Assembly (NCBI RefSeq): GCF_003112675.1
Contig: NZ_BFAY01000008.1
Coordinates: 124,001-188,000, forward strand
Reading direction: 5' to 3'
Origin: Leptospira johnsonii
GTDB taxonomy: Bacteria > Spirochaetota > Leptospiria > Leptospirales > Leptospiraceae
Length of the DNA: 64,000 nucleotides
The notes beneath the pieces are model-generated. The model was not told where the DNA came from, made no database searches, and worked only from the letters and a program-made list of their open reading frames with translations. Shown one piece after another: positions 31,365 through 40,862 of this stretch (position 1 is the first letter of the stretch; the number at the start of each line of letters is the position of its first letter). Both the position numbers and the translations under genes were made by a program.

Positions 31365-32390
31365 TCAAGGTTCCGGGTGCTCTTTCTTTAATTTTCTCAA
31401 TTCGCAGTTTTGGAGCCATTCGCAACGAAGACAAAATGCATCCTCCGGATTGTAGTCAGAGGGAGGACAGAGATTTGTATTCTCCGCTTGTATGGGAGAA
31501 AGAATATTTTCCTTCTCCTTTGCATCCAAAATTCCATACAGTTGACTTAAGAGTTCCCTATTTTTCCGGATCTGTGTCTCGAAAGGGTCTTCTAAATTTT
31601 TAGGACGAACGACCACTCTTTCCTGATTTTCCTTAGGCCTTTCCCATCTTCTTACGAAGATTGGAGTTTTGGTTTTTCCTCCGAATTTTTGGAGCCCCAA
31701 AAGACTGAGTAGACCAAAGACCGCTCCGCCCAAATGGCCGGAGTTACTCATCATTCCGAAAAAACTTTGGGACATGACACCGCTGGAATGGAATTGCAAA
31801 AGATAATATGCATCCACTGAAAATCCGAAACCAATCAAAACCCAAGGAGCAAATTTTGCTCTTACAGGAGGGAAAACGAATCTTGCTTCAGGAAACATTA
31901 GGCTGAATGCAGCAAGCACTCCGAAAACCCCTCCACTTGCTCCTACTGTAGCTGAATGATAACTATCCCAGATAGAATTTTCCGGAACGAGTCCTGTCTT
32001 CCAACCTATATAAGAAAAAGACAAAACGAAAAGCCCACCGCCTAATTGGGAGAGAAGATACACGCTTAAGAATTTCCAACCGCCGACATATCTGCAGAGC
32101 CAGAATCCTACGGTGAAAAGCCCGAACATATTCATCCCTATGTGAATGAGAGAAGAGAAAAAATCCCCTCCGACCACGTGGAGGAATCCGTACGTGAACA
32201 CCTGCCAGTACATTTTCTTCTCGATCACTAGGCTTGGATTTAATCCGAAAAAGTAAGTTATAATTCCTCGTCCGCCTTCCATCATCAGAAGTGCCCAAAC
32301 GAAGATATTGAAGAATAAGACCAGATTCAAAGGATGAATCAGCGAGAATCCGAAAAGCTTCGGACCTGAGGTCGGATTTCTCTTTGCCAT
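31365..32390 (-). CDS. Rhomboid family intramembrane serine protease
   Basis: 341 residues. Six-helix rhomboid core with the structural HIGMNMFG (HxxxN), the nucleophile GASGGVFG (GxSG) and the catalytic His in NSGHLGG, so it should be active. The C-terminal ~100 residues are a cytoplasmic extension with a Cys cluster (CPPSDYNPEDAFCLRCEWLQNC, split: CLRCEWLQNC) that could bind a metal. Start ATG 32388-32390 begins MAKRNPTSGPKLFGF; upstream in-frame codons to 32495 are not protein-like. Cleavage substrates unknown. Confidence 0.85.
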   Translation of the reverse strand: MAKRNPTSGPKLFGFSLIHPLNLVLFFNIFVWALLMMEGGRGIITYFFGLNPSLVIEKKMYWQVFTYGFLHVVGGDFFSSLIHIGMNMFGLFTVGFWLCRYVGGWKFLSVYLLSQLGGGLFVLSFSYIGWKTGLVPENSIWDSYHSATVGASGGVFGVLAAFSLMFPEARFVFPPVRAKFAPWVLIGFGFSVDAYYLLQFHSSGVMSQSFFGMMSNSGHLGGAVFGLLSLLGLQKFGGKTKTPIFVRRWERPKENQERVVVRPKNLEDPFETQIRKNRELLSQLYGILDAKEKENILSPIQAENTNLCPPSDYNPEDAFCLRCEWLQNCELRKLKKEHPEP

Positions 32391-32552
32391 TATGTAAGGA
32401 TTAAAGGTACTGGTATCGTAGTCAAGTAGGCAAAGCCGGGGCGGGATCGGCCCCGGTTCGTCCTCATCCTCCGGGGAGTCGGCGGATGATTTCAATCACA
32501 GTTCTATCATCGAAGAAAGGAAAGGCCTGCTTTAGCCTCGGAGAGTAAAAAA

Positions 32553-33632
32553 ATGAAAAAAGAGAACTTAAGGCCGATTTTTTGGGAGAAAGAAGGACTC
32601 AAACTTTTAGACCAAAGACAAATTCCCGGTAAGAAAGAATGGTTTACCGCAAAAAACTCCGAGGACGCGATTTTTGCCATAAAAGAAATGGTGGTCAGAG
32701 GAGCTCCTGCAATCGCCATCACCGGGTTATTCGGTGCAGTCCTAGAATTTAAAAAGTTTTCCAAAAAACCGGAATACCAAGAATTCCAAACCATACTTTC
32801 CAAAATTCTGGGTTCGCGGCCCACTGCAGTGAATCTACGCAGAGCATTCGAAGAACTTTCTTCGATTTTTCCGAAAGAAGAATATGATAAAGTGAGTTTA
32901 TCGGAACTCCAACAAAAATCGGAAGAATTCGCAATCCATGTTTTCGAAGAAGATATCCGAAATAATTTAGCATTAGCGAAGAACGGTGTGGGACTTTTTC
33001 CTTCTTCACCTTCTAAACTCAAAATTATCACTCATTGTAATACCGGCGCTCTGGCAACCGCAGGACATGGAACAGCACTCGGTGTGATCCGTTCTCTAAA
33101 AGAAGCGGGACACGATCTTATTGTATATGCGGACGAGACCCGTCCTTATCTGCAAGGTGCGAGACTCACCGCCTGGGAACTCATGGAAGAAGGGATCGAA
33201 AACTATCTGATCACAGATAGTATGGCAGGGTGGCTCATGTCCTCCCAAAAGATAGACGCGGTCATTGTAGGTGTGGATAGAGTAGCAGCTAACGGCGATT
33301 CTGCGAATAAAATAGGAACATATCCTTTGGCGGTTTTAGCCAAACACCATGGGATCCCTTTCTATATTGCAGCCACAGAGAAAAGTTTTGATTTCAAAAT
33401 TACGGACGGTTCCCAGATCCCGATAGAAATGAGGACACAAGACGAGGTCACTCGTTTAAACTTTCTAAAAAATGAAAAAGGAGAAGCAATCCTTTCCGAA
33501 GGAGTAATCGCTCCAGTAGGAGTAAAGGCGCTCAATCCTTCCTTTGATGTGACACCAGCGAACCTAATCAAAGCATTTATCACGGAGAAAGGGATTGTTC
33601 CTCCGGATAAGATCAAAGAGTTTTTCGGCTGA
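32553..33632 (+). CDS. mtnA: Methylthioribose-1-phosphate isomerase
   Basis: 359 residues. Methionine-salvage enzyme converting MTR-1-P to MTRu-1-P. Typical motifs are VVRGAPAIAITG (~50), ITHCNTGALATAGHGTALG (~155; catalytic Cys) and VIVGVDRVAANGDSANKIG (~233; catalytic Asp). GGAG 9 bases before the ATG. Its TGA abuts the convergent FapA-type stop, forming TGATCA. eIF2B-like homologues differ in these motifs. Confidence 0.93.
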   Translation: MKKENLRPIFWEKEGLKLLDQRQIPGKKEWFTAKNSEDAIFAIKEMVVRGAPAIAITGLFGAVLEFKKFSKKPEYQEFQTILSKILGSRPTAVNLRRAFEELSSIFPKEEYDKVSLSELQQKSEEFAIHVFEEDIRNNLALAKNGVGLFPSSPSKLKIITHCNTGALATAGHGTALGVIRSLKEAGHDLIVYADETRPYLQGARLTAWELMEEGIENYLITDSMAGWLMSSQKIDAVIVGVDRVAANGDSANKIGTYPLAVLAKHHGIPFYIAATEKSFDFKITDGSQIPIEMRTQDEVTRLNFLKNEKGEAILSEGVIAPVGVKALNPSFDVTPANLIKAFITEKGIVPPDKIKEFFG

Positions 33633-35123
33633 TCACTTTTGAGGTTTAATAGCAACCATTGCCGCTTTGTCTTGGCCCGGTTGGAAACGCATCATAAAGG
33701 CAGACTGGAATTTTTCAACTTTCTCCACCTGTCTTCTGTATTTGATGATACTTCCTTTATATGAACCTTTACGGACCACAAGCTGCACTTCCCCTGGATT
33801 AAATCTGGAGGATTTTAATACTTCTATCTTTTGTTTCACAAGTTCTATGAACTTGTTCTGCTTGTTGAACTCTTCGAAAATCTTACGATAGCCTTCTTTT
33901 TTATCTTCAGGGATCTGGCCTCTGGATCTTTGGACCATCTGTTTGATCTGTTGGACTTTAGGCAGGATCTTCTCCATGTCCTTCTCCGCTACTTGAAGAC
34001 GTTTAGTAAGATCTTGGAAAGTTTTCTCATTCTTAAAATGAAATCCTAGCTCCACAGTAACATCTAACTCTGCTTGGGAGCCGAGAGTCGCACAGGTCAA
34101 TCCCATATAAGTAGATACGGTAGAAGATACTAAGTTTCCGCTGGATCCGTTCAGGATCACGTTGCCTAAAGAATGGATCTTGGAGTTTAGAATAAAACCT
34201 TCGACCACAACATCTCCGTCCACTTCTATCTCTGCGTTCTCAATGAACTTAGCGTAAAGATGTCCGCCGATCTTGATGATATTTTTTCCATCACCCTTGA
34301 TCCCTCCGCTGACTTCTAGGTCTCGAGCGATTACTAGATCGGAAGTTTCCACATTCCCTTTTACCATCAGATTCCCTTGGGTCTTGATGGAGGTAGCTGC
34401 TTCCACATCACCTTTTACTAATACGTTTCCGTCGTAATTGATATTTCCTGTTCCGAGTCCCACGTTGGAATCGATCTGTAATTCTTGGGAAACGGTGATA
34501 GAAGATTCGGTAGAAAAGATCGCACCATTGCAGGTGGCAAAATATTCCACCAATGGCTTATTATCTTGGACCAAACCCTTTTCTTGAACATTCTTACCAA
34601 TAGTAAGTTTAGGTCTTTTGATAGGAGGAGGAGCAATCGGCTTTCCGAAAACGTCCATACCTGGTTTGCCAGGGATCCCTTCGAATAAAGTGGCGAGCTT
34701 CTCCCCTGCCTTTACATAAATATACCTTTCGATATTTCTATAATCCGCGTGTCCATCCTCACCGATCTTTACCCTTTGTGCCTGAGGATGATAGAATTTT
34801 ACCCAGCCGTCCTCTCCTTTTACAGGAGGGAAACCTTGGGCCACCACGAAAGAAATAGGAGAAAAATCCATCCTGCCCGTGGATGATTGTAGTTGTTTTA
34901 GGGCTCCGTAGATATTGTCCCCAATGATACGGTCTTGGGAAATATCCTTATTATGAAGATATTCTATAACTATGCTAGTGGAAAGAGCCCTTCCCTTGAT
35001 CATTCCGGGACGAATAGTTAGATCGGCGCCCAGATTATCCGAACTGATCTTAAGAGAGAATACACTCTCCCAACTTGTTTCTTGATCTGATACACCCGAA
35101 GTTTGCTCTGTACTCACAACCAT
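33633..35123 (-). CDS. FapA/DUF342 family protein
   Basis: 496 residues. The DUF342 core is a right-handed beta-helix with repeated short hexad-like strands (GNVLVKGDVEAATSIKTQGN, split: VLVKGDVEAATSIKTQGN; VSGGIKGDGKNIIKIGGHLY). A ~110-residue coiled coil follows (FQDLTKRLQVAEKDMEKILP...), and a basic tail. The N-terminal part (MIKGRALSTSIVIEYLHNKD) matches the FapA N-domain. Function in spirochetes is unknown; bacterial relatives are linked to cell-surface or chemosensory roles and polymerisation. Convergent and exactly abutting mtnA. Confidence 0.82.
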   Translation of the reverse strand: MVVSTEQTSGVSDQETSWESVFSLKISSDNLGADLTIRPGMIKGRALSTSIVIEYLHNKDISQDRIIGDNIYGALKQLQSSTGRMDFSPISFVVAQGFPPVKGEDGWVKFYHPQAQRVKIGEDGHADYRNIERYIYVKAGEKLATLFEGIPGKPGMDVFGKPIAPPPIKRPKLTIGKNVQEKGLVQDNKPLVEYFATCNGAIFSTESSITVSQELQIDSNVGLGTGNINYDGNVLVKGDVEAATSIKTQGNLMVKGNVETSDLVIARDLEVSGGIKGDGKNIIKIGGHLYAKFIENAEIEVDGDVVVEGFILNSKIHSLGNVILNGSSGNLVSSTVSTYMGLTCATLGSQAELDVTVELGFHFKNEKTFQDLTKRLQVAEKDMEKILPKVQQIKQMVQRSRGQIPEDKKEGYRKIFEEFNKQNKFIELVKQKIEVLKSSRFNPGEVQLVVRKGSYKGSIIKYRRQVEKVEKFQSAFMMRFQPGQDKAAMVAIKPQK

Positions 35124-35375
35124 ACTACCTAGCTAACAATTCAATAAGAAGTTTCCTCCACCTTTTTTTATTATGGAAGAAATCCTTTTCCGATCCCTTA
35201 AAGAAGGTCCGAAAAAGATCGTATTTGAACCTGCAGGTTATTCCTTTTCGCGTTTTTAACAATAGACCACTATAACCGTTTGCCCTGAATATACAAGGGT
35301 CCGGAGCCTAAAAAAAGGCGCAAGAAGCCTATCCTTAAGGACGGAATATTTTCAGAAAATATAACGTAAAGAATA

Positions 35376-36401
35376 TTAGAGACCAGAATTTTTTAGAAAA
35401 AATCCCCAGAGTCCCGCAAGTTTTGGGATCTCGCCTAATTGAGTGTAAAAAGGAAGATGATCTCCATGGGTGATCAATTTGGACCTTAAAATCACTTTCC
35501 CCACCTGTTTCCCATTGCCTAAAGAATCGAATAATTGCTCCGATTCGTTCGGAGATATCACTGGATCGTCCGATCCATGCAATAAAGCGATAGGAGCCTT
35601 CCAATCCGAAAGGAAGTTTTTAGGAGAATTGCGTAAAGCGAAGTTAGGCGGCAATACAGACAAGATTGGCTCTGCAAGCCCCATCCTAAACCCCGGATCT
35701 GATTGGACAGAATTTACAAATTCCTTTTCCTTAAGGTTCAATTTTTTCAGAAGTTTAGGAGACTTCTCCTCTTCCCCCGTCCTTTTTAATCCGTTATCCA
35801 AGGCTGCCTCAAAATAGAACTCTTCTAATTTAGAAAGCTTAGGTTGTAGTTTAGAAATATAATTATATAGTAAGATATGAACCGCGTAAGGATCCACTTC
35901 GTAGTTGGATAGAGTAAAAGTAAGAGAGTCTGCGAAGTCGGAATACGTTCCTACAAGTAGAGCGGATTTTAGATTTTTCTGTTCTTCCTTTCCGGACAAT
36001 GCAACCATTCCCATCCCGGCGGAAAAACTTGCGGATAAGTAGGAGATCGCCCGACCTTCCCTCTTTACGATCTCTTGGAATAATGCCCTGATATTCGGGA
36101 CTGTATCCTCCGAGATCTCCAGTCCCTTGACTTCCGGAAGTTCAGGCAGATACACGGTAGCACCGGTATTCTTCAAATGTTTTGCAAGTGTTAGGATCCT
36201 AGGATCGTTGATACCTCGGTTACTCATCCCATGCTGCAGGTAGATCACAGGAGAATTTTCCGGGCCTGGAAATATTTTGGTTCGGAAGGAAGACTTCTTA
36301 GAAACTTTTAAATTTTCCTCCCGGACCTCAGACTCGGGAGAATTTATCATGTCTGCGTATTTGAGTAAGAATGGGAGTCCCTGGAAAGAATATTGAATCA
36401 T
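35376..36401 (-). CDS. Alpha/beta hydrolase
   Basis: 341 residues. Oxyanion region VIYLQHGMSNRG (~52), nucleophile elbow YLSASFSAGMG (~120; G-x-S-x-G with the first Gly changed to Ser), acid LLHGSDDPVIS (~275) and base ITHGDHLPFY (~315). Function not predictable from sequence. It is the last gene of the pseudo-GGDEF / CheX-like / hydrolase operon, 25 bases after the CheX-like stop. The start ATG 36399-36401 lacks a clear ribosome-binding site; an internal Met 17 is an alternative. Confidence 0.72.
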   Translation of the reverse strand: MIQYSFQGLPFLLKYADMINSPESEVREENLKVSKKSSFRTKIFPGPENSPVIYLQHGMSNRGINDPRILTLAKHLKNTGATVYLPELPEVKGLEISEDTVPNIRALFQEIVKREGRAISYLSASFSAGMGMVALSGKEEQKNLKSALLVGTYSDFADSLTFTLSNYEVDPYAVHILLYNYISKLQPKLSKLEEFYFEAALDNGLKRTGEEEKSPKLLKKLNLKEKEFVNSVQSDPGFRMGLAEPILSVLPPNFALRNSPKNFLSDWKAPIALLHGSDDPVISPNESEQLFDSLGNGKQVGKVILRSKLITHGDHLPFYTQLGEIPKLAGLWGFFLKNSGL

Positions 36402-36426
36402 GCAAAGGAAGCCTTACTTTTAGATA

Positions 36427-36939
36427 TTAATATTTTTGCATCAGAAGAACTAGATAGATCCTGCCCAGATATTCCTTGGCGTCCTCGTCTTTTAAAAAAT
36501 AGATTAGAATATACTGTCTCAAATTTTCCAGATCGATTGGGACCAATTTATTGTTCAGATTCTCAGGGGGAAGAATATCTATTTGGAATCTTCCTAATTT
36601 CATTTCGGAAATGAGTTCGGCACAGATCTGATTGGCAAATTCAAGCATGATAGAAGCAGCATGGCTTCGGATCGTCGGATCTATATGAAAGGATCTGGCA
36701 ATCTTTGGTAAAAGTTTCAGTTTAGTATAACCGTCCATTGCCAGAAAAAGCCTACCCTTTGCTTCTCCTTGGAATTCGACAGAGGTACAGTTCTCGTAAC
36801 ATAGACCTTCGTTTTTAGAAGGACCGAATGCTTCACGTACAGCATGGACTCCTAGGTTTTTTTCCAAAAACTCAGGGAAGATCTGAGAAATTGTAAGTAT
36901 GAATTTTTCATCCAATAAAGGATCTATGTTCAAAGACAT
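36427..36939 (-). CDS. CheX/CheC-like domain protein
   Basis: 170 residues. EFQGEAKGRLFLAMDG followed by a helix reading LEFANQICAELIS resembles CheX-type phosphatases, whose catalytic helix carries E-x-x-N (here EFAN, ~98-101). The C-terminal strand IDILPPENLNN fits the same fold. It may dephosphorylate a response regulator. It overlaps the end of the upstream gene by 10 bases, so the two are co-translated. No CheY gene is adjacent. Confidence 0.6.
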   Translation of the reverse strand: MSLNIDPLLDEKFILTISQIFPEFLEKNLGVHAVREAFGPSKNEGLCYENCTSVEFQGEAKGRLFLAMDGYTKLKLLPKIARSFHIDPTIRSHAASIMLEFANQICAELISEMKLGRFQIDILPPENLNNKLVPIDLENLRQYILIYFLKDEDAKEYLGRIYLVLLMQKY

Positions 36940-38006
36940 ACTAAACGGTTCGGTCCCTCTTCTTTAGAAGAATATAATGCTTTTTTGGCTCTGGGTTCCC
37001 ATTCAGGATCTTCTTTTCTGACCCGGACGGAAGCGCCCACATTCAGCCTGGTTTTTTCCGGACCTAAAAATTCCATGAGCCCGGAAAGTGAATTCTGGAA
37101 TTTCAGCCAATCTTCCGGATGAAAGAAGGTTGCTAAACGGTTCTTTCGGATACGGTAGAGAGAAGAATTTTCTCCGAATCTAGACTTCCACCAATTGCCC
37201 AAACTTCTGAAATCGGAAACCAGATCCCCGTCGGACTCGAATTCCATAAAGACCAGGATTTTAGTCTCTTCGCCCTCGACCTTTTCCCTTTCTAAATGTT
37301 GGGAAAATATCGGGTAGGAACTCCAGCCTGTCTCTCCGTCTTGGGATTCTCCGGCAAGAACCAATCCTTCTACAAGTTTATCCAACCTAAAAGAAATTTC
37401 ATCAAGGGAAAATTCGGAGGATGATAAAGAAGTTTGCCTAACCTCTCCCAAGGAAAATGAGTCCCATTCCAATTTCCAAACGATTGCTCCCTCTTTAGGC
37501 TCTGAGGCTTTTTTTCTTTCGGACGGAAATATAGAAATGCTCCCGGTCTTGCTTGCTACGGTTTGTAGATCTCCTTTGGAGTCATGCAGCAGAACTTCCC
37601 AATATTCTTCTCCTGTTCGGATGGAATCCAAGAAGGATCTCACCGCCTCATAGGTTTTTCCACGGATAGGAATATAGAAGGACTGGAAGAGAGTTTCTGT
37701 CTCCCTGGGAACTTCTTCAGAAAATGTAGGAACACCTTCCTCAGAAAGGATTTCTTCGGAGACGATATCCTTTGGGGTTTCAGGAACTTCTTCTTTTGAG
37801 ATCGATTGGAAGAATGGGACCTCGGACTCAGTTCCCTTCTCCTCTCTTCTATCCATTGTTGTGTGAACTACGTACCCGAAAAGGGAAAGTAAGCAAAAGG
37901 AGATCCCACCCAAGGCCAAAACTTCTCCATCTATCCAGGTAGAAAGAGAAGCGGAAGCGATTGGAAAAACTTCTGAAATTGGAAAAAATTCGGAGAAAAA
38001 TTGCAT
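36930..38006 (-). CDS. Membrane protein with a degenerate GGDEF-like C-terminal domain
   Basis: 358 residues. One N-terminal transmembrane helix (VLALGGISFCLLSLFGYVVH, ~29-48), an acidic linker, then an unassigned ~100-residue region. The last ~110 residues resemble a GGDEF domain: ILVFMEFESDGD at the first strand, SLYRIRKNRLATFFH where RxGGDEFxxLL should be, LNVGASVR for the SIGVA strand, and KKALYSSKEEGPNRLVCL matching the A-x-x-ALYxAKxxGxNRV end. The GGDEF motif is absent, so it is likely a non-catalytic c-di-GMP binder or protein-protein module. First gene of the operon with the CheX-like gene. Confidence 0.6.
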   Translation of the reverse strand: MQFFSEFFPISEVFPIASASLSTWIDGEVLALGGISFCLLSLFGYVVHTTMDRREEKGTESEVPFFQSISKEEVPETPKDIVSEEILSEEGVPTFSEEVPRETETLFQSFYIPIRGKTYEAVRSFLDSIRTGEEYWEVLLHDSKGDLQTVASKTGSISIFPSERKKASEPKEGAIVWKLEWDSFSLGEVRQTSLSSSEFSLDEISFRLDKLVEGLVLAGESQDGETGWSSYPIFSQHLEREKVEGEETKILVFMEFESDGDLVSDFRSLGNWWKSRFGENSSLYRIRKNRLATFFHPEDWLKFQNSLSGLMEFLGPEKTRLNVGASVRVRKEDPEWEPRAKKALYSSKEEGPNRLVCL

Positions 38007-38022
38007 TTTGTAAACTTGAGTT

Positions 38023-38041
38023 CCGTTACTATATGTAACGG
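38023..38041. promoter_or_regulatory. Inverted repeat in a divergent promoter region
   Basis: CCGTTACTATATGTAACGG: 7-bp arms CCGTTAC/GTAACGG with TATAT between, 16 bases from the pseudo-GGDEF start and 32 from the methyltransferase start. It shares GTTAC/GTAAC half-sites with the TetR-type inverted repeat at 4476-4520. Confidence 0.45.
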
Positions 38042-38073
38042 GTTTTCCCCGGTCCGGCTCAAACGATTTTTCT

Positions 38074-38817
38074 ATGAAACTCTACTCGGAACTGGCAGAA
38101 TATTACTTCGATATTGAAAAGAACGCTCGAAAATTCGAGATGGAGACCCAGTTCATAGACAGGCTTTTCCGAAAACATAGGGTGCGAAATATTTTGGACC
38201 TAGGCTGCGGCACTGGAGAGCATGTTACTCATTTCCAAAGCCTCGGATACAAATCCAGGGGAATCGATTCCTCCATCAAAATGATAGAGGTCGCCAAAAA
38301 AAGATATTCCCATTGCAAATTCGAAGTCGGAGCAATGCAATCCTATAAGTCCCAGGAAAAATGGGATGCGATCATCAGCTTATTTGGTTCTTTTAATTAT
38401 TTATTATCTAATGAAGAAGTAGAAGCCGCTCTTAAAAATCTGGAATTGAACTTAAAACCCGCAGGCATCGCAGTTTTAGAAGTTTGGAATGCGGAACCAC
38501 TTCGTAAGATCAAAAGGAAAGCGATCGGCCCTGTCGCTCAGATCAAAGCCAAAAACGCAACCATACAAAGAAACAGAGGATTCCGTCTAGTCAGAGCGGA
38601 CCAATCCACAGTTGTCGAAGTAAATTATATCTATAATCTGAACGCAAAAGAGATCAAAGACAAACATTTAATGAGAGCTTATTTCCTGGTAGAATTACAG
38701 AGAATGCTCGCAAAACACAGGATGGAGATCCTACATGTCTACTCCAACTACAACGAATTAAAATTCAAAAGTAACGCGAGCAGAATGATCCTTGTATTAA
38801 AGAAAAAAAGTAATTAG
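38074..38817 (+). CDS. Class I SAM-dependent methyltransferase
   Basis: 247 residues. SAM-binding motif I ILDLGCGTGEHVTHF (~41), acidic loop GIDSSIKMIEVAKK (~64), then WDAIISLFGSFNYL. The C-terminal half (LVRADQSTVVEVNYIYNL) resembles small-molecule methyltransferases. Substrate unknown. 57 bases ahead of lpdA. Confidence 0.82.
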   Translation: MKLYSELAEYYFDIEKNARKFEMETQFIDRLFRKHRVRNILDLGCGTGEHVTHFQSLGYKSRGIDSSIKMIEVAKKRYSHCKFEVGAMQSYKSQEKWDAIISLFGSFNYLLSNEEVEAALKNLELNLKPAGIAVLEVWNAEPLRKIKRKAIGPVAQIKAKNATIQRNRGFRLVRADQSTVVEVNYIYNLNAKEIKDKHLMRAYFLVELQRMLAKHRMEILHVYSNYNELKFKSNASRMILVLKKKSN

Positions 38818-38874
38818 AAAATCTTCTTCCCAGAGTCGGAATAAAAATCCAAAATTGCCATCCGGAGGAATGAG

Positions 38875-40293
38875 ATGGCGGAAAACTACGACCTGACTGT
38901 GATCGGCGGAGGCCCTGGAGGATATGTGGCCGCTATTCGAGCAGCCCAACTCGGATTGAACGTTTGTCTAATAGAAAAAGAAAAACTAGGCGGGGTATGT
39001 TTGAACTGGGGTTGTATTCCCACAAAAGCGCTTTTAGAATCCGCACACCTATTAGAATCCATCCGCAAATCCGAAACCTTCGGTCTGAAAGTAGAAAAAG
39101 TATCTCCTGATTTTCCGAATATAATCAAACGTTCCAGGGGTGTCGCAGACACAATGTCTAACGGAGTCGAATTCTTGATGAAAAAGAATAAGATTTCCGT
39201 AAAGAAAGGAAGCGCAGTATTCAAAGACAAAAATACGATCTGGCTTCCGGACACTTCTAAAGAAGAGATCCAATCCGAATATTTTATCATCGCGACAGGT
39301 GCAAGACCGAAAGAATTTCCCGGACTTCCATTCGATGGGGAGAAGGTCCTATCCAGCAAACACGCAATGATCCAAAACTCTCCACCTAAAACTTTGGCAA
39401 TCATAGGTGCAGGAGCCATAGGGATAGAATTTGCGGACTTCTATTCCAGCATGGGAACTCAGGTAACAGTAGTAGAGATGCAGGACAAAATCCTTCCATT
39501 AGAAGATCCTGAAATATCCAACCTACTCAATCGTTCCTTCGTAAAAAGAGGGATCCAAATTCTGACAAGCGTAGGTGTTTCCGAACCAAAACTGGAATCG
39601 GATGGGGTTTCTATTCTTCTAAAAGGGGAAGGGATCGCTCCGGAAGGTGAAAGAAGAAAATTCGATAAGGTATTAGTGGCCATAGGCGTCACACCGAACA
39701 CGGAAGACATCCATCTGGAAGAGATCGGAGTATTTCTCCAAAAAGGATTTATCAAGGTAGATACTAAATTTAGAACTAAGGTCCCGAATATTTATGCGAT
39801 CGGAGATTGTATCGGAGCACCGTTACTCGCTCATGTGGCTTCTGCGGAAGGAATCAAGGCAGCAGAAGCGATCTCCATCCAAAACAAAAATCCTCATGGA
39901 CTGGTTTACGAACCATTGGATTATCTTAAAATTCCTGCCTGCACATATTGCCACCCTGAAGTCGCCTCGGTAGGTTTAAAAGAAGAAGAAGCCAAAAAAT
40001 CAGGCATAGACGTGGTCGTAGGAAAATTCCCATTTAGAGCAAACGGTAGAGCCCAGGCTTTAGGCGAAGTAGAAGGAATGGTTAAACTAGTAGCCGACCG
40101 CAAAACGGGAGAAGTATTAGGAGCTCACATGATCGGACCGAACGTAACAGAAATTTTAGGAGAGATCAATTTAGGAATGGGATCCGAACTAACTCTTAAA
40201 GAAATTGCAGGAAGGATTCACGCCCATCCTACACTTTCAGAATCCGTAATGGAAGCAGCAGGACAGGCTCTAGGCGAGGCGATTAATATCTAA
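38875..40293 (+). CDS. lpdA: Dihydrolipoyl dehydrogenase
   Basis: 472 residues. FAD-binding GGGPGGYVAA (~10), redox disulfide GGVCLNWGCIPTK (~40), NAD-binding GAGAIGIEFAD (~178), second FAD site YAIGDCIG, and C-terminal His-Glu pair in HAHPTLSE (~447). E3 of pyruvate/2-oxoglutarate dehydrogenase or glycine cleavage complexes; no E1/E2 genes here. GGAGGA precedes the ATG by 6-7 bases. Ends 5 bases before the convergent fur-family gene. Confidence 0.94.
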   Translation: MAENYDLTVIGGGPGGYVAAIRAAQLGLNVCLIEKEKLGGVCLNWGCIPTKALLESAHLLESIRKSETFGLKVEKVSPDFPNIIKRSRGVADTMSNGVEFLMKKNKISVKKGSAVFKDKNTIWLPDTSKEEIQSEYFIIATGARPKEFPGLPFDGEKVLSSKHAMIQNSPPKTLAIIGAGAIGIEFADFYSSMGTQVTVVEMQDKILPLEDPEISNLLNRSFVKRGIQILTSVGVSEPKLESDGVSILLKGEGIAPEGERRKFDKVLVAIGVTPNTEDIHLEEIGVFLQKGFIKVDTKFRTKVPNIYAIGDCIGAPLLAHVASAEGIKAAEAISIQNKNPHGLVYEPLDYLKIPACTYCHPEVASVGLKEEEAKKSGIDVVVGKFPFRANGRAQALGEVEGMVKLVADRKTGEVLGAHMIGPNVTEILGEINLGMGSELTLKEIAGRIHAHPTLSESVMEAAGQALGEAINI

Positions 40294-40298
40294 CGGTA

Positions 40299-40748
40299 TT
40301 AAGCGGAAGCGTTTGATTCTTCCAAAGATCCTGTGAATAGGATATCCATCTTATTCACTTTAAACTCTTTAGGCAGTTTGGAATCGATGGTCAAAAGTTC
40401 CGCGTCCAGATCATGGAATTTACCAGTCTTCTCATCGAAGAAATGGAAATGGTCGTCGATATTGCTGTCGAAAACGGACTTACCTAAACAGGAAAATTTA
40501 AATTCTCTTAATAAACCGGCGGATACTAAAACGTTTAAAGTATTGTAAACGGTTGCCAAACTCATCTTCAAAGAACGTTTATCCACCCATTCTTTTACTT
40601 CTTCTGCGGTTGGATGATCCGCTTCACAAAGTACGTATTGGCAAATGGAAATCCTTTGCATGGTCGGCTGTATCGAAACCGATTTTAACCTACTCTCTAT
40701 TTCGTCCGGAGTCAGGCAGTATTCTTTTTGTTTACCTAAAACAGTCAT
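40299..40748 (-). CDS. Fur/PerR family transcriptional regulator without CxxC motifs
   Basis: 149 residues. N-terminal winged helix (QPTMQRISICQYVLCEADHP; SLATVYNTLNVLVSAGLLREF, split: SLATVYNTLNVLVSAG). Regulatory metal ligands are in FDSNIDDHFHFFDEKTGK (~95-110). The two CxxC pairs of the structural zinc site in Fur/PerR are absent, as reported for some leptospiral PerR proteins. Peroxide- or iron-responsive control is inferred; which sensor residue (Asp/His) acts cannot be read with certainty. Divergent from the nhaD region. Confidence 0.85.
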   Translation of the reverse strand: MTVLGKQKEYCLTPDEIESRLKSVSIQPTMQRISICQYVLCEADHPTAEEVKEWVDKRSLKMSLATVYNTLNVLVSAGLLREFKFSCLGKSVFDSNIDDHFHFFDEKTGKFHDLDAELLTIDSKLPKEFKVNKMDILFTGSLEESNASA

Positions 40749-40862
40749 GGTTATCGGTTCTCTCTAAGGCCTATATATCTGACGGTCCGAAAGGCCCGAA
40801 TATAAAGCAAAAAGTCTAGAAGATATAAATTCTATTAGGATCTTGCAAAAAAGGAAGGATTT

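Noticed and set aside
33627..33638. TGATCA junction of the convergent mtnA and FapA-type stops as a possible regulatory palindrome
   Set aside because: It is simply two abutting TGA stops.
38886..39419. 177-codon minus-strand frame inside lpdA
   Set aside because: Antisense of a conserved enzyme.
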